In this document: piece by piece, positions 13,420 to 25,374 of the stretch
Layout: each line of letters starts with the position of its first letter
How positions within the stretch are numbered: the first letter of the stretch is position 1
Notes under the pieces: model-generated
The model's database searches: none
Seen by the model: only the letters and a program-made list of their open reading frames with translations
What the model was told of the DNA's origin: nothing
Origin: Girardinichthys multiradiatus
Lineage: Eukaryota > Chordata > Actinopteri > Cyprinodontiformes > Goodeidae
Direction: 5' to 3'
DNA: 64,000 nucleotides
NCBI RefSeq assembly: GCF_021462225.1
Contig: NC_061795.1
Location: 48,103,880-48,167,879, forward strand
Program-made: the position numbers and the translations under genes

Positions 13420-14355
13420 CAGTGCCCTGCAAAAGGACTTACAGCCACAAACGGCAATACATTTTGTTTGTGATATTATGTCATAGAACAACATGAAGTT
13501 GCAAATAAATGTAAAGTGCAATGAAAATTATACATATTTTTTAAACTGGTTTACAAAAAAATCTGAAAAGTGCATGCATTTGCATTCAGCTCCCTTATTA
13601 ATAATTAGTGGAACCACTTTTCACTGCAGTTACTATGGTATGTCTCTACCAGCTTTGCACATCTAGAGTCTTTGCCCATTCTTTTTTTTTTAAACACCTC
13701 AAGCTCAGTCAGACTGGAGGGAGACTGTCTGTGAACATCAATTTTCAATTCATGCCACCGACTCTTAACTGAATTAAAGTCTGGACTTCGACTGGGCCAC
13801 GAATGCCTATGGATATGCTTCGATCTAAACCAATCTCTTGTATCTCCGGCTGTATGTTTAGGGTTGTTTTGTTGAAAGGTGAACCTCTGCCGCAGTCTCA
13901 GGTCTTTGCAGCTTTAAACAGGTTTTCTTTTTGGATTGCCCTGCCTCCCTGACCCTGCTGAAGAAAAGCATTCCCACAGCATGATGTTGGGATGGTTTGT
14001 TCAGGGTAAAGTGCAGTGTTAATTTTCCTTCATTTTGGATGTGAGCCAAAGAGTTCAGTTTTGGTTTTTGACCAGAACACTTTCTTCCTTTTGTTTGGTG
14101 TTTTCCCAGACCTGCAAACTTTAAATGGGATTTCTGAGGGTTGGACTAGACTTTTATAGGAAGCATTAGAGTAAATGAGGGCTCAACACAAGTCTGCGCC
14201 ACACTTTTTAGATTTCTGTTCATGAATAAAACCACTTCCGCTTCACAATGATGCACCATGTTGTGTTGGTCACATAAAACCCCTTTACAATACATTTGTG
14301 TTTGTGTTTCTAATGTGACAAAATGTGGAAAGTTGAACACCTTTATAAGGCACTA
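13420..14355 (-). mobile_element. Tc1-like transposon, decayed, nearly full span
   Basis: Runs from CAGTGCCCTGCAAAAGGACT to AAGGCACTACAC, which are recognisable as terminal repeats. Between them lie GGTATGTCTCTACCAGCTTT, TCTGGACTTCGACTGGGCC, a GCAGTCTCAGGTCTTTGCA block, GCTGAAGAAAAGCATTCCC and CACAGCATGATGTTGGGATG, the complement of the transposase catalytic region. About 0.94 kb compared with about 1.6 kb for intact relatives: the part encoding the DNA-binding N-terminus is deleted. Frames are broken throughout. Confidence 0.8.
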
Positions 14356-15882
14356 CACAGAAAGCCAACTAGAGAAGCACCTTGGTATCCATAACAGTTC
14401 CTAAAAGGTTTATTTCTGAGAAGCTCTGAGATTATTTCTGAGCCAAACGTTTAAATATTGATGAGAAACAGTTTGTTAAAAAAAAGTTCTGCACATCTCC
14501 TGTCCCCAGCTGTTAGGCTCTAGGTGAAGGGAACTGTTTGCATTACAAGGTTACTGTGCAGCAGAATGAAACGCAGACAGAGCTGTTAACAAAACGAACA
14601 CTCTCAGTGTGGCCCTGCACTAATTGCAACCATGGCACATTTACTGATTATAGTTAAGTGGTCCAAAATGGTCCCCTGCTTTTAGTCACATTGACCTGTT
14701 CCCTCTCCCGGTGGAGGTAGTCAATAGCCAGCCTGTTGAGATGCCTTTCCACTGAGGGAAGAAAACAAGGTCCAATAGAGGCTGTCTCCTCGCATCATCT
14801 ACTGAAGCAGTCAGAATGGGAGAGATTGAGGGAGGATTGTGGGGGAACAAATGTTTTAAGGCCAGTGTTTGGAACAAGTTCAACAACGTAATGAGGACCT
14901 AAGGATGCTAAAATGACAAAGCTTTTGTAAAAATGTTGAACTATTTCTTTAGTTACTGGAAGACATGTGACCGGTGGCAATCTAAATTTGTATTTTTGTG
15001 AGGGCATGTACAGCTCATGACTAGTCATGTCGCCTGCAAAAACATCCAAGTGCGGTCAAATGGAAATTATTAGAATGCAAAGTGGAATGTTAATGAATTT
15101 GCAAGAGTTTCAGATGTAGGTGGGATAGGGTGCGGGTGGGGGTGGGATTAAATCATGGCTGAAGATCCGGATGGTTGCATATGTAGATTGGACACATCAG
15201 TATTCCTCCTCTTCCTTGTTGCTTTAGACATTAACAGGGGGCCCTGCAGTGGGAGAGCAAGCTGGTGTCGATAAAACAACCTCTGGATCACACAAGCTTT
15301 GATCCCCCCCAGGTTCTTCTGCCTCTTTGGGATAGTCTTTAGTCCTCGAGATGAGGATGTGGGGATCTTAAACCCCCTCCAGTGCTGGCTCAACAGTGGG
15401 TCCCACTGTTTGTGCCACTTAGAGCAAATATTTAGAAAAGACAGAGAGTGATGCAATACTTGAAACATATTCTGCACCTCTAGAAAGTTTTATTATGCGC
15501 CTGACCAGTCCTGGACACAATGAGAAGCTTCTGGTTAAGCTAAAAACGGGCTTCAGCTATCTCTGTGATCTAATATTTTACATAACCCCAGCTCTGTGAT
15601 GTAATACAATCTATCCCTGAATGCTGTTCTCAGAAGCAGTGCTTGTCCCTCTTGCTGTTTAGTTTGCCCTTGTGTTGTAATGTCTCTTACCCCTGGTATG
15701 ATGCACAGATTTTGCAATTAGCTAAAGTCCTTTTATGTATTGCTTATAAAGATTTCATCAGTGTAGGTCTAGTTTGCCTAAAATAAGATTTTCCAGACTC
15801 TGTAACATATTAAGGTAGTTATTCACATCCACTGGGAAAGATCAGTATTGAACACTTAAGTCAAGTGACTAACTGGGCTGAA
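14356..15882. other. intron sequence, no feature recognised
   Basis: Contains a G-rich patch near 15118-15150. Overlapping minus-strand frames at 14686-15477 resemble nothing known. Confidence 0.5.
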
Positions 15883-16367
15883 CAGGTCGCCAGTCCATCA
15901 CAGGGCTACACAGACACACACAGGACAAACAACCATGCCCACCTTAAGGCAATTTAGGGAGACCAATTAACCATGTTAGTGGACTGTGGAAGGAACTAAA
16001 TGCTAAATGGACTGAACTTATATAGCACTTTTCCAGTCATACAGACCTCTCAAAGCGCTTTACACTAGAGCCACATTCACCCAATCACACTCACTAACAC
16101 ACCGATACACAGATCAGTAGGCAACTTGAGGTTAAGTGCCTTGCCCAGGGGCACATCACCATATAGCAGGAGGAAGCTGGAATTGAACCCACAACCTTCG
16201 GATTGCAAGATGACTACTATTCCTACTGAGCCACAGTCGCTTCTAGTTGTAGTAGCCAGAGAGAACCGACTCATTTAGAGGGACAACATGAAAAATCCAT
16301 GCAGAAAGACACCCGGGCCAGGAGTTGAACCCAGGACTTTCTTGTTGCAAGCGCCACTGTGCAGCCC
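15883..16367 (-). mobile_element. tRNA-derived SINE (older, interrupted)
   Basis: Reading the minus strand, the head at 16367-16315 is tRNA-like: GGCTGCACAGTGGCGCTTGC (A-box region) and GGGTTCAACTCC (B box), then GGCCCGGGTGTCTTTCTGCA. The distal part at 16000-15883 contains the complement of GGTCGCCAGTCCATCACAGG and GAGACCAATTAACCATG. The middle is missing because a second SINE sits at 16004-16241. This is a common teleost SINE type, probably not autonomous. Confidence 0.75.
16004..16241 (-). mobile_element. tRNA-derived SINE, inserted into the older SINE
   Basis: On the minus strand: GCGACTGTGGCTCAGTAGGA (A box) and GGTTGTGGGTTCAATTCC (B box), a body with GGGCAAGGCACTTAACC, and a 3' tail with AAAGCGCTTTGAG and AAAAGTGCTATATAAG. 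The tail is the teleost type shared with other elements in the window. About 238 bp. No clear target-site duplication is seen. The older SINE resumes at about 16256 with AGAGAGAACCGACTC. Confidence 0.8.
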
Positions 16368-16429
16368 GTACCGAATTATACTTTCTTTAATTACATAAAT
16401 CCTGCCTGTACGGTATGCTAAAAAACAGC

Positions 16430-17080
16430 CAAATGATGTTCCCACCTTCAAGCTTCATAGTTGGTAAAAGTTTAGGGTTTAAATGCCATGCTTTTCCTCC
16501 TCCAACATGGTGTGTGCAATGGCATTGAAACAGTTTTGGTCTCATCTGACCAGACTATAGTTTCATTGCCTTGTTCAAAAAACTTTTTCTTCAGCAGTGA
16601 AGTCTTTCGCAGCGCAGGCTGCATTGAAGCTATTGTTGTTAGGTGTATTACTTATTTTTTTTATTTAAAAACACTATATGTTGCTATTTCCAGGTCTTTC
16701 TGAAGCTTTCAGCAAGAGGCTCTTGGACTGGTGTTCCGATTATTCTTTTGATTCCTCTGTGAGAAAGCTTGCAAAGAACACCCTGACAGGAACACCCTGT
16801 CATGGCTGGTTTATGGTGAACTGACCTCTGGATAATGACCCAAACGGTTCGCACTGCACAGTGTGAAGTTTAGAAATGTGGTTGACACCTATCCATCAGT
16901 AGGTTTCACAACAAAAGCTCATAAATTCATGACATGCAAAAACCTTTTTATTGGCCATCATTTAGGACTGAACCAGCTGATATTATTTTACACTGATAAG
17001 GGGGAGGATTGATTTCTAAACATTTGCATATCTCTCCTGTTTTCCTGGCTTTTTATACATTTTTGCACCTCTATTTCTTC
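16430..17080 (-). mobile_element. probable Tc1/mariner remnant
   Basis: TTTTGGTCTCATCTGACCAG at about 16530-16550 is the complement of a conserved Tc1-like transposase stretch. Further pieces (AGCAAGAGGCTCTTGGACTG, AATTCATGACATGCAAAAAC) fit the same type but are degraded. No terminal repeats are identified, so the limits are approximate. Confidence 0.45.
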
Positions 17081-19339
17081 AGGTGTGCTTACCTCTAATT
17101 CTTTGTGTCATCCACGTGTTATTTTTCTGTCAAAAGCCTAATTATAATGTTTATTGAGAAAAACATTGACATACTCAATACGTATTTCCCCTGCTGTTGC
17201 TTACCTTTGTATGGGGAGATATTAAACATCAAAAAAAAATTCCATTACATAAACACGGGGGAGTAATGGGGGTAAAGAAAAGTTTAGAAGCAGGCTAAAT
17301 TACTTCATGCCGATTAGTAAGTGAATGTTTTATGAGTTTGGCATGCTAAGGTGAAGGGATTTGTGTATGTGCATATGTGTGCATGTCCTGGTGTGAGACA
17401 GAGGTCAGCCTTGTGGGACTAATACAACACAAAAGCTTTGCTTTCAGAACATAAATCCCAACAAGAGCTCACAGCAACCAGAGCTGGCTCTAAAATACTG
17501 CTCTTATCACAACTGAATGGAACTCCCTTTGTTTGTTTACATGGCTGCCACTATATGCACATCTGTGTATACATGCACAAACAAACACCCAACTGAGCTG
17601 GTTGATTACATTTCCAGGGCATGGTCAGCGGCTCGTACCGAGTGCATGCATCCATTCGATTCATGGAGTTAGAGCAATCCTGAAAATAAGAGTCTGAAAG
17701 GTCCACAGAAAGATTGTTCTCATGGAGTGACAGGACAACAAACAGCAAGCGAGTGGATTGGGAGGAAAAAAAGACAGACTTACAGACGAATACAGGGCAC
17801 GGTGTTGCTGCAGGGAGAGACAGGCCTTTTGAATGAACATTTAGGTTACAGGCTTTGTGCCGTGTCACTGCCCTCAGACATAGATCAAACCAGTAGAATA
17901 GAATAGAACCAGTTATCCAGGACACATCACTATGCTCAAGGCCCAATGTTGCCCATGCCAACTGAGCCAGGGACTTGCTCCCCCCGGAGGGTAGAAGATC
18001 CAAGGACGTTTTTCAAAGTTTCCATGGTTGCATATCAGTTTGATGTGGCCTTTTTTATTTGTGTTTCCAGATCATGCTCAGATGCTCTGACCCACATTAA
18101 CGAAAAGCTTTCAGGCCTAACCCTTAGGTGCACGGCTAGATGTTTAGATGCATTTGTTCCGTCAAGATGCTCCATTTGTTCTGTGTTCTTATTTTAGGGA
18201 TTCTGATATTTAGGCAAATGCTTGACAGGAAATAGGGTCGGTTTGTGTCTCGTGTGTCCATGCGGGATGAGAAAGGCCAGAGCAGAAGGGTGGGGTCAGT
18301 ATGTTAATAACAGGTGACTATTTTGATGCCTGACTTGGTGCATAGAGAGTTTAATGATTTGGACCATCACTCTGCACCTCCTTTTCCACTCATTATCCCT
18401 TTGCATCTTTCCATCTCTGCCCTCCCTTATTTTCTTCCTGCTCTCATCCCTCTCCGTGGTCTTCTCCACCTCCACCTCCTCTCCATCTCCTTTCTGATTA
18501 CTCTCCTCACTCCTTCCCCCCACCCTCTTCCCAAAACACCTCTCTCCCAGAATATGAGAAACATTTGTTTTCCCTCTGCCAAGCGAGTGGGACGTGTGGC
18601 GTGCAAAGTGCTGATGTGTTGGTTTCTAGGTAATTACAACATCCCTCGGTCTCCAAGAAAACTCTAAACCAATGTTTAATTTGCCTCTCCACTCAAAGGA
18701 AGCCCTCCTTTGTTATTGCTGTGGCAATTAGCCGGAGCCAAGGCCCAGGCATTTCTTGTGACTGTTGTGATTTGCATAGAAAGCAAATCAGGAGCTATCA
18801 AACCCCTATAACCTCGTCTTTCACTAATATACAGCCAGCTATCCCCCACCTCCCTGTCCATCTCTCTACCTTCCGCCTCTCTTCGCTGTCTCTCCCTCTT
18901 GCTTTGTTGAATTTCCATCAGTGGCCTTACTGACACTTGAACCTTGGTCTGTGATCGCTCCAAACAGTCTGACTGATTGACAGGAGAGATATTGACTAAC
19001 ACAGAGGAACATTTTTTCCTGGTAAATGAATGTGTCATGTGTCTCTTCCCTGCGTGATCCCTAATGGTCAGTCTCTATAGCTTCATCCAGCACCTCCTAA
19101 TTAACTGCCTGTTTGTTACGTAGCTGGTAGCATTCCACTGAGGACGGTGCTAATGGAGGCTGCTAAATGAAGGTCTAAGCATACTGTCTGCCCTGTAGAA
19201 GCGGTTGTGTTTAGGCTTTAGGCTACAAGCAAACAAAACGTAAACAGCTACGTTTGTCACTTTTCTTCTCTGGAGGGGTGACAAAGAATTAGTACATCTG
19301 CATCATTGTGAGTATTATATCTCTAGCTTTGGTCCGATA
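17081..19339. other. intron sequence, partly pyrimidine-rich
   Basis: No transposon was recognised. A nearly pure C/T stretch spans 18375-18540 and explains the Glu/Arg-rich minus-strand and Pro/Leu-rich plus-strand frames there. A candidate regulatory cluster at 18700-18800 is listed separately. Confidence 0.5.
18700..18800 (+). promoter_or_regulatory. candidate enhancer-like motif cluster (SOX, homeodomain, octamer)
   Basis: CCTTTGTTATTGC (18707-18719, SOX-like), GGCAATTAG (homeodomain-like) and an exact octamer ATTTGCAT (18770-18777) fall within about 75 bp of repeat-free sequence. Each motif alone is weak evidence; the cluster and lack of repeats make it a reasonable candidate. Confidence 0.25.
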
Positions 19340-19846
19340 TACTGCCTAGCAAATATATTCAAGCCCTGTTGTTTTCATCTAACAATCACAGACTGCAGTG
19401 TGTGACTAAGAAGACAAAGAAGTGCATAACTATAACATAAACGGAATACTTGGTTTTCCTTTTCTCACAAATAAAATATATAAACCACTAGGATTTTCTA
19501 ACCTTTTTAGAGCGTAATCAAAATTAGATGAACGTTATGAACATATGCTTTAAAAGATGGGTCTTATAATTCCAAAATGTTCTGGAATAAAAGTTGGAAT
19601 AAAAGTTACTCCCTCTGTCCAAGAACCTGTAGCACACTTTTTTAGTCCTTCGAATAAAGAAATAATAAAAATAAATCAAGAAATCAGTAACAGGAGACAC
19701 CTGATCGGGGCATATCTTCTCCTTCCACTTCTCAATTATGTGAAGCATTGTGTTGGTCTTTCACATAAAGTGTCAGTGAAACACATTGAGGTTTGTGGTT
19801 TATTATGAAAAGCCCTACGGGTGTGAATGCTTCTGCAAAACCCTGT
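19340..19846. mobile_element. Tc1-like non-autonomous element
   Basis: Left end ACTGCCTAGCAAATATATTC preceded by TA; right end GGTGTGAATGCTTCTGCAAA. Before the right end comes TGTTGGTCTTTCACATAAAG, a subterminal block of Tc1-like elements also seen at about 7490. About 0.5 kb without transposase, so an internal-deletion form. Confidence 0.6.
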
Positions 19847-20834
19847 CAATCCCTTCTGTTTAATCTTGTTTTGAATTTAGCTGTCATGCTAATAGATACG
19901 GTGCTGCCTCACCATCTCACATGTTTCAAATATGGCAAATATTTCAAGAATATTTTATTCTGTGAATTTTAATGTGTTAAACTAACCTCAGTACAGCTGT
20001 TCATTTCCATAAAAAGCCTTCTCCTTTGCTGCTTTGTTAAGCTTCATTTTCATTAGAGTATCTGAATGAATTTGCATTGCCTTATCCACTCCTGCCTACT
20101 TGTCTTTCCCCACTTTAATGCTACCTCTGTGCGACATGATACAGTCACATTTTCCTGCTCCACATCTCTCTTATGCTCTCATCAGATTATTAGAACTGGT
20201 ATTTTCCCATTTCCATGTTTAATGGCTTTTGGGTGGGCTATTTAAAAATAGAGAGAGAAAAAAATGGAGGAGAAGAAAGCCGATGGTGGGATTGAGGGTA
20301 AGCTGCAGGGACTGTTAAACCTGAGGAGTGGTTAAACCATGAAACGGCGCTCTGTGCTCATCTGCTCCAGACTGGTTTGGCGTGGTCGCCGTTTGGCACA
20401 TCCAAGACCCTAGAAGTCAAACATAGCCTCCTGATCTATATTTCAAAGCTGAGAGCAGAGAGGAATTCAGTAATGAGCTCCCATCGTTCTTTTGGTAGCA
20501 GAAGGCTCTCTTTGTGGAGCTAATTGAAAGTGGCATGTGGAGTACTGGGGAACTCTTTGGGGGCTGCGCTGTGTTTCAAGGGATGTGCAAAGATAAGCCT
20601 GTGCACCGCTGTGACGTTCGTGTCACAGGTCTGCAACAAACAGATCTCTAGGACGAGAGTGATGCACTTTATGGCAGGAGGAGTGTCTGTGCAGGGTGGT
20701 TGGTGGGGGGTGGAGACGTTGTGCATCTTGATATGCATGTGCTTGCTTGCTTTTGTCTTCAGCAGCCTGTGTACATTGCTGAAATTTCTCCCCCAACATG
20801 CTGCATCCCCATCTCTCCTCCACTTAATAAATCT
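19847..20834. other. intron sequence, no feature recognised
   Basis: No recognised repeat. Overlapping open frames on both strands around 20520-20877 are more likely chance than coding: there are no splice-supported partners and no domain. Confidence 0.5.
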
Positions 20835-21156
20835 AGTTTGTGTGTGTGTGTGTGTTCCTGTCTTGGCATCACAGTGAGAACCATTTTCCTGATTTCACCA
20901 TCAAATTGAGGACTGTTTGTACCAAAGTGAGGACATTTTGCTGGTCCTCACGACCTATTTTGCTAACGGTTAGGTTTAGGACTAAGGTGTGAATTGACTT
21001 TAGGTTAAGGTTAGGGTTAGGTAAGCACTGGTAATGGTTAGGCTTAGGGTTATTGTCAGGGTTAGGGCATAGAAAGGGTTGAAAATGACTGAAAATCAAT
21101 GGAAAGTCAATGGGAGTCAACAGATGGTCCTCACTACATATAGCAAAACAAGAGTG

Positions 21157-21187
<31 letters not shown>

Positions 21188-21194
21188 TGTGTGT

Positions 21195-21229
<35 letters not shown>
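20835..21229 (+). repeat. dispersed repeat between two (TG)n tracts, with telomere-like core
   Basis: A short TG tract (about 20835-20855) is followed by AGAACCATTTTCCTGATTTC, TGCTGGTCCTCACGACC, then a GGTTAGG-rich stretch (about 20968-21068: AAGGTTAGGGTTAGG, GGGTTAGGGC) and GGAAAGTCAATGGGAGTC. A long interrupted (TG)n (about 21153-21229) ends it. The same layout is common in fish as a dispersed repeat linked to TG microsatellites. The TTAGGG-like units are degenerate, so this is not a telomere. Confidence 0.7.
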
Positions 21230-21539
21230 CTGCACATTTGTGCAGCCAAGTATGTGTTATTTGGGCTCACTGAGAGCTACGGAGGAGCGGCTCTGATGGG
21301 AGATGGGCATTCTCTATTACAGATATGGAAATAGCCTTGGACATTTGCAGTTAGACTGAAATACTGCGTGGCATTTACCGAAATTATGAAACACAGCCTG
21401 GCCTTTAGTATTTACGGACACACACATCAGGGAATGAGAGTGTACCCTCGAATGCACCTACACAAACACATATACTGACATTAAGAGATGTGAAAACATT
21501 AACACCCTGCCATGCAAACCTATTCATTCTCTATAAACG

Positions 21540-22090
21540 TTTCTACATCTTTACATAAAAGCCACAAACTTTAATGGAGTTTATCAGGATTTTACAATGA
21601 TATGTAAAATGCAGCATGGATTGTATTCAGGGTCCTTTATTCTGACACCCATGAATAAAATCCAGAGCAACCAGTTTCCTTTAGATTCCCCATGTGTGTG
21701 TTTTAATCTAAGTATGAATCCAGCTGTTCTGTGAAGGCCTCAGAGGTTTGTTAGAGAACCTTAGAGAACAAACAGCATCATTAGGACCAAGGAACACAGC
21801 AGATAGGTCAGGGAGGAGGTTATGGAGAAATTTAAAGCAAGGTTAGGTCCTAAAACAATATCCAAAGCTTTAAACACCTCACGATATTCTGTTCAATCCA
21901 TCATCTGAGCATGGACAGAAGATGGACCAACTCCAGACCTGGACATCAAGACATGGTTGTCCACCTGAACTGACAGGCTGAGCAGGCAGAGCATTAATCA
22001 GAGAAGCAGTCAAAGGGCCCATGGTAACTCTGGAGGAGCTGCAGAGATAACCTAGACATGTGGGAGAACCTGTTGACAGGATAAATATAA
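21540..22090 (+). mobile_element. Tc1-like transposon fragment, plus strand, N-terminal half
   Basis: Non-coding end AGCCACAAACTTTAATGGAG, then GAACAAACAGCATCATTAGG running into broken transposase code. Conceptually it reads T-K-E-H-S, then V-R-E-E-V-M-E-K-F-K-A, S-K-A-L-N-T-S and S-V-Q-S-I-I, the paired-type helix-turn-helix of Tc1 transposases, then a linker and E-E-L-Q-R. Stops interrupt it and the DDE part is absent. Confidence 0.8.
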
Positions 22091-22154
22091 ATTTTACAGG
22101 AAAGCCAAATTATTGAAGGAAAGCCCAATTTTAGTGTGCTCTAAGTCATGTATG

Positions 22155-22442
22155 TGTCATGATGCGTGCATTGGGTGAAAGATCAAAGGGCAGACAGGAT
22201 TGTGGGATGAGCATGTGAGGAGCAAGAACTTAAAAAAATAACACAGGAGATATGTGAAACAGCAGAGAGAAAGGAGGGAGCTGAGGGGGATGAGAATACA
22301 AAATACAAATGTACAAAGAATGGATATAATAAAAAAAATCATGAACTAAAACAGCTACAACTAGAGAATAATGAACAAGGAAAACGATAAAAACAGAAAC
22401 ATAACAGAAATCCTATAACTCAAACATCTATGGATCATGACA
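22155..22442. mobile_element. short element with TGTCATGAT...ATCATGACA ends
   Basis: 288 bp bounded by perfect 9-bp inverted ends, TGTCATGAT on the left and ATCATGACA on the right. It is flanked by GTATG (left) and GTAGG (right), a possible 5-bp target duplication with one mismatch. The inside is A-rich. Ends and skew match the larger element at 47236-48544. Confidence 0.6.
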
Positions 22443-22668
22443 GTAGGTGACACAGTAAAGATGTGGCAGAAGGTGCTCAAGTCAGATGATAGCAAAAGTA
22501 ATCGTTTTGGAATACATGCAAAACACTATGTGCAGATCACCTAGAACACAGCATCACAGCGGGCTGTGGGGATGTTTTCATCAGCAGAGGTGTGGAAGCT
22601 GGTCATAATTATTGTATTGATATTTTCTCAGATGTTCTTCATCCAAGAATGACCAAAAGTTTCTTGCT

Positions 22669-22999
22669 TAGAGCTGCACAATATGTCAAATCTCAGTAAT
22701 CATTAAAGTTTCACTCTGTGTAATATCGCAATCGGTAAGAACTTCTTAAACACAATATTTGATAGATTGTAATAATTCAAGAGCCATGCATTTAAACTAT
22801 GCTTGCAAGTCAGATGTTGGGCCATTTCAAATAAATTTCCGTGCCTTTTATGTGCAGTTTAATGGCTGACCTGCTAAAGCTCAGGGTCAGTATTTCATGA
22901 TGGTGAGAAAAATGTGTGGTCAATTACAATTGATATCTTCATTCCAATATTTAGTAATAATATTGCAAATTCCTGCTTTTCTGACATCATGCAGCTCTA
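22669..22999. mobile_element. hAT-like MITE
   Basis: Perfect 10-bp inverted ends TAGAGCTGCA and TGCAGCTCTA, with inner CACAATATG and TAATATCGCAATC typical of fish hAT-type MITEs. About 331 bp without coding capacity. The 8-bp target duplication is not preserved. A related end fragment lies near 30870. Confidence 0.6.
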
Positions 23000-23077
23000 C
23001 TCTAAATGGCAAACCGCTAGAGACAGACCAGAAAACACTTTCAGCTATGATTGCATCAAAAGTACTACTTTTGTATT

Positions 23078-23180
23078 GACGGAGAGGGGCTGAATGCATA
23101 GCACACTTTTAGATTTTTATTCCTGAAAACAAATTAAAACCATTTTTCCCCCGAGCATTAAAGTTATGCCTTCCTTTGTC
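23078..23180. mobile_element. Tc1-like end fragment
   Basis: GGAGAGGGGCTGAATGCATA, then CACACTTTTAGATTTTTATT, is a subterminal block also found reversed at 13545-13600 and 43650-43700. A short remnant only. Confidence 0.5.
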
Positions 23181-25374
23181 TGGCTCTTTTACATAAACAC
23201 TATTAAAATATAGAGTTTATGATTGTAATGAGGGAAAATAAGTAACGGTACAAGGCTCAGTAATGCCAGAGCATTCAGGTGTGTGGATTTAGCTTTCTGT
23301 ATAATTGATTTGCTTTGTTGAATACCTACATGTCATTACAGATTCTTTATTGTCATTTTCTAGGGTTAGATTTCATCTCTGAATGTTCCTTTGTGATTAA
23401 CGCTGTGAGAAACCTGCCTTAATTCTGTCATAAATGATAGAAATGTCAAGGCAGAGACCTGACCCAACCACCTGTCAAGTATTTCTCACCTGTGATTGAT
23501 AGTTTATGAGGAGGGGTGGATCTGATTCGTGAAAGCATCAGACCTTTGAAATGAAGTTTTGATGATCTCGTCTCAAAATCTCATCAGGGTGTTCTTTCTG
23601 TGAGGCCTTCAAACTTGGCTCATACATTTATTTATTGCATTATGAATTTGGTTTTATAACCCCACTGCTGTATCTGTTTGCTTGCAACAAGACAGCTCAG
23701 AGTCACAGATCTTATTTGATAGTGTACTCTGTTGGCTAACAATCCTTTTACACCTGTCGGCACAGACCACCTGAAAGGATCTCTCTGCCGAATAAATGTG
23801 TAAAAGCGTTCTTAGTGACTGCACACTTTGAACATTATTCATTAACAGTCAAGATGCTCATTTTCCTCCTGATCCAGGGTTGCTGTGCCCCTTGACACTG
23901 CTGTCTGAGCTCATCGTGTAAACTGTGAATAAACTGATGGCGCAAAGAGCTGTACAGTTTCTCCCAAACCACAATGATATGTAAAAATGAAGCAAAAGAA
24001 GGTCCTGTTTTTGGGTGAATATAGCCTCTGTGGGCAGGAGTGCTGATGGTTAAAAGTCTGCAGGGAGGCAGGAAACAGCCCAGCTTAGTGCCCAGCTGCG
24101 TCACCCCCCCCAGCCCCCCGGGACCTTGAGAGGCATGTGGAATGTGGCTGCAGTCCTTCTGCTTGGAGCTGGAGATATCAAAGGTTCTAGGCTTGCAGCT
24201 GTGAGCAGTAATTTCTGGAAAAAGGGGATGTGCACGTCTGTCTTGTTAAAAGGAAGAAAACAGAGATAATTTGTAGATCTATTTGTGTGTTCATGCAGCT
24301 AATGGGCATATTTTGTATTTATACATGAAATGTTCTTTATGACCTTCCCCTGGCCACAGCTGAGGCCTCATCGGTGGGAGCACAACGGCTCGTTTCCTGT
24401 TTGATGGTTTGAGTCAAACTCGTTTGCCCTGCTCGCCGGAGACGTTTGGAATGGGAGACAGGGCCAGATTTCAACAAGTTACCTCTCTCAGGCGTTCAGT
24501 CGGTTAGCCAGTCAGCTGAGATCCGCTTCCTTCAGATCAAGTGCGCCAGTTGGCGATGACAGCTCGCTTTTGTTCGGGAAATTTCCTCTCCTGTCCCGGG
24601 CAAAAGGTCGGTCAAAGTGCAAAGAGGAGGCGTAGCACCGCTTCTTTGTTCCCACCAGCTCCCCGCTACCTCTCTTTTTCCCGCCACTAGAATCCTTACT
24701 AGTGATATGTTCCTCCCAGCAACCAATTATATTGCATCTAAGTGTAAGAAAGAAGTGATCTGATTGGCTGTACTGGGGTGTCCGGAAGGTCAGGGCTGTA
24801 TTCATTTTGGTTATTTTCCAGAAGCTCCCTGAAACATTAGAAGAAAACTTCAGTTGCGCTTCATTGGGAAGCAAATTCCTGCATCCACAGCCATGTGTGA
24901 TGTCATTTCTCCTCTGAATAATCATAAATTTGTTATGTTGGAAAATCACCCATCCAATGAGCTCCTCAGGAGAAACCATGCCACCGTTTGCTGCCGTGCT
25001 GTTGCCTCCAATGCCACAACAAAAGGATATTTTGGGTGCCAGAAAGCCTTTGTTGTGTCTGTGTCACCAGGAAGGGACGCTCCTCTCGCTGGGCTAAATT
25101 AGCTATGGAAGAAAAACACCTAGTTAAAGAAGGCAGTTATGAGTTATAGAGCTGTCAGGGGCATGTGTAAAGGTGTGGAATGTCTTTATTCCATACAATC
25201 CAAGATGAAAGCATATTTGTTGTCCTTAGGCATTGCCTGGAATGAGAATTTCCCAGTGATGACAACCTGGAGGAAAAAAAAGCAAGGTCTCACAGTATTA
25301 ACACCAGCATTTAAAACACCATTTAACTGGTCTAAAGAAGAAAAGCAACAATTATTCTTACTGTTTATAAAATA
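23181..25374. other. intron sequence, no feature recognised
   Basis: No repeat family identified. 24350-24720 is richer in G/C and gives two overlapping minus-strand frames (24512-24979) with no domain. Confidence 0.5.

Noticed and set aside
16210..16241. Real tRNA gene on the minus strand
   Set aside because: A and B boxes are those of a SINE head with a SINE body and tail following; no complete cloverleaf expected.
17551..18003. 150-aa minus-strand frame
   Set aside because: No domain or family likeness; no supporting exons. Treated as chance in intron.
20968..21068. Internal telomere (TTAGGG)n
   Set aside because: Units are degenerate and embedded in a dispersed repeat with TG tracts; no tandem array of perfect units.
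24512..24979. 155-aa minus-strand frame
   Set aside because: No recognisable domain, no splice-supported neighbour, and a second minus frame overlaps it; likely chance in a GC-richer patch.
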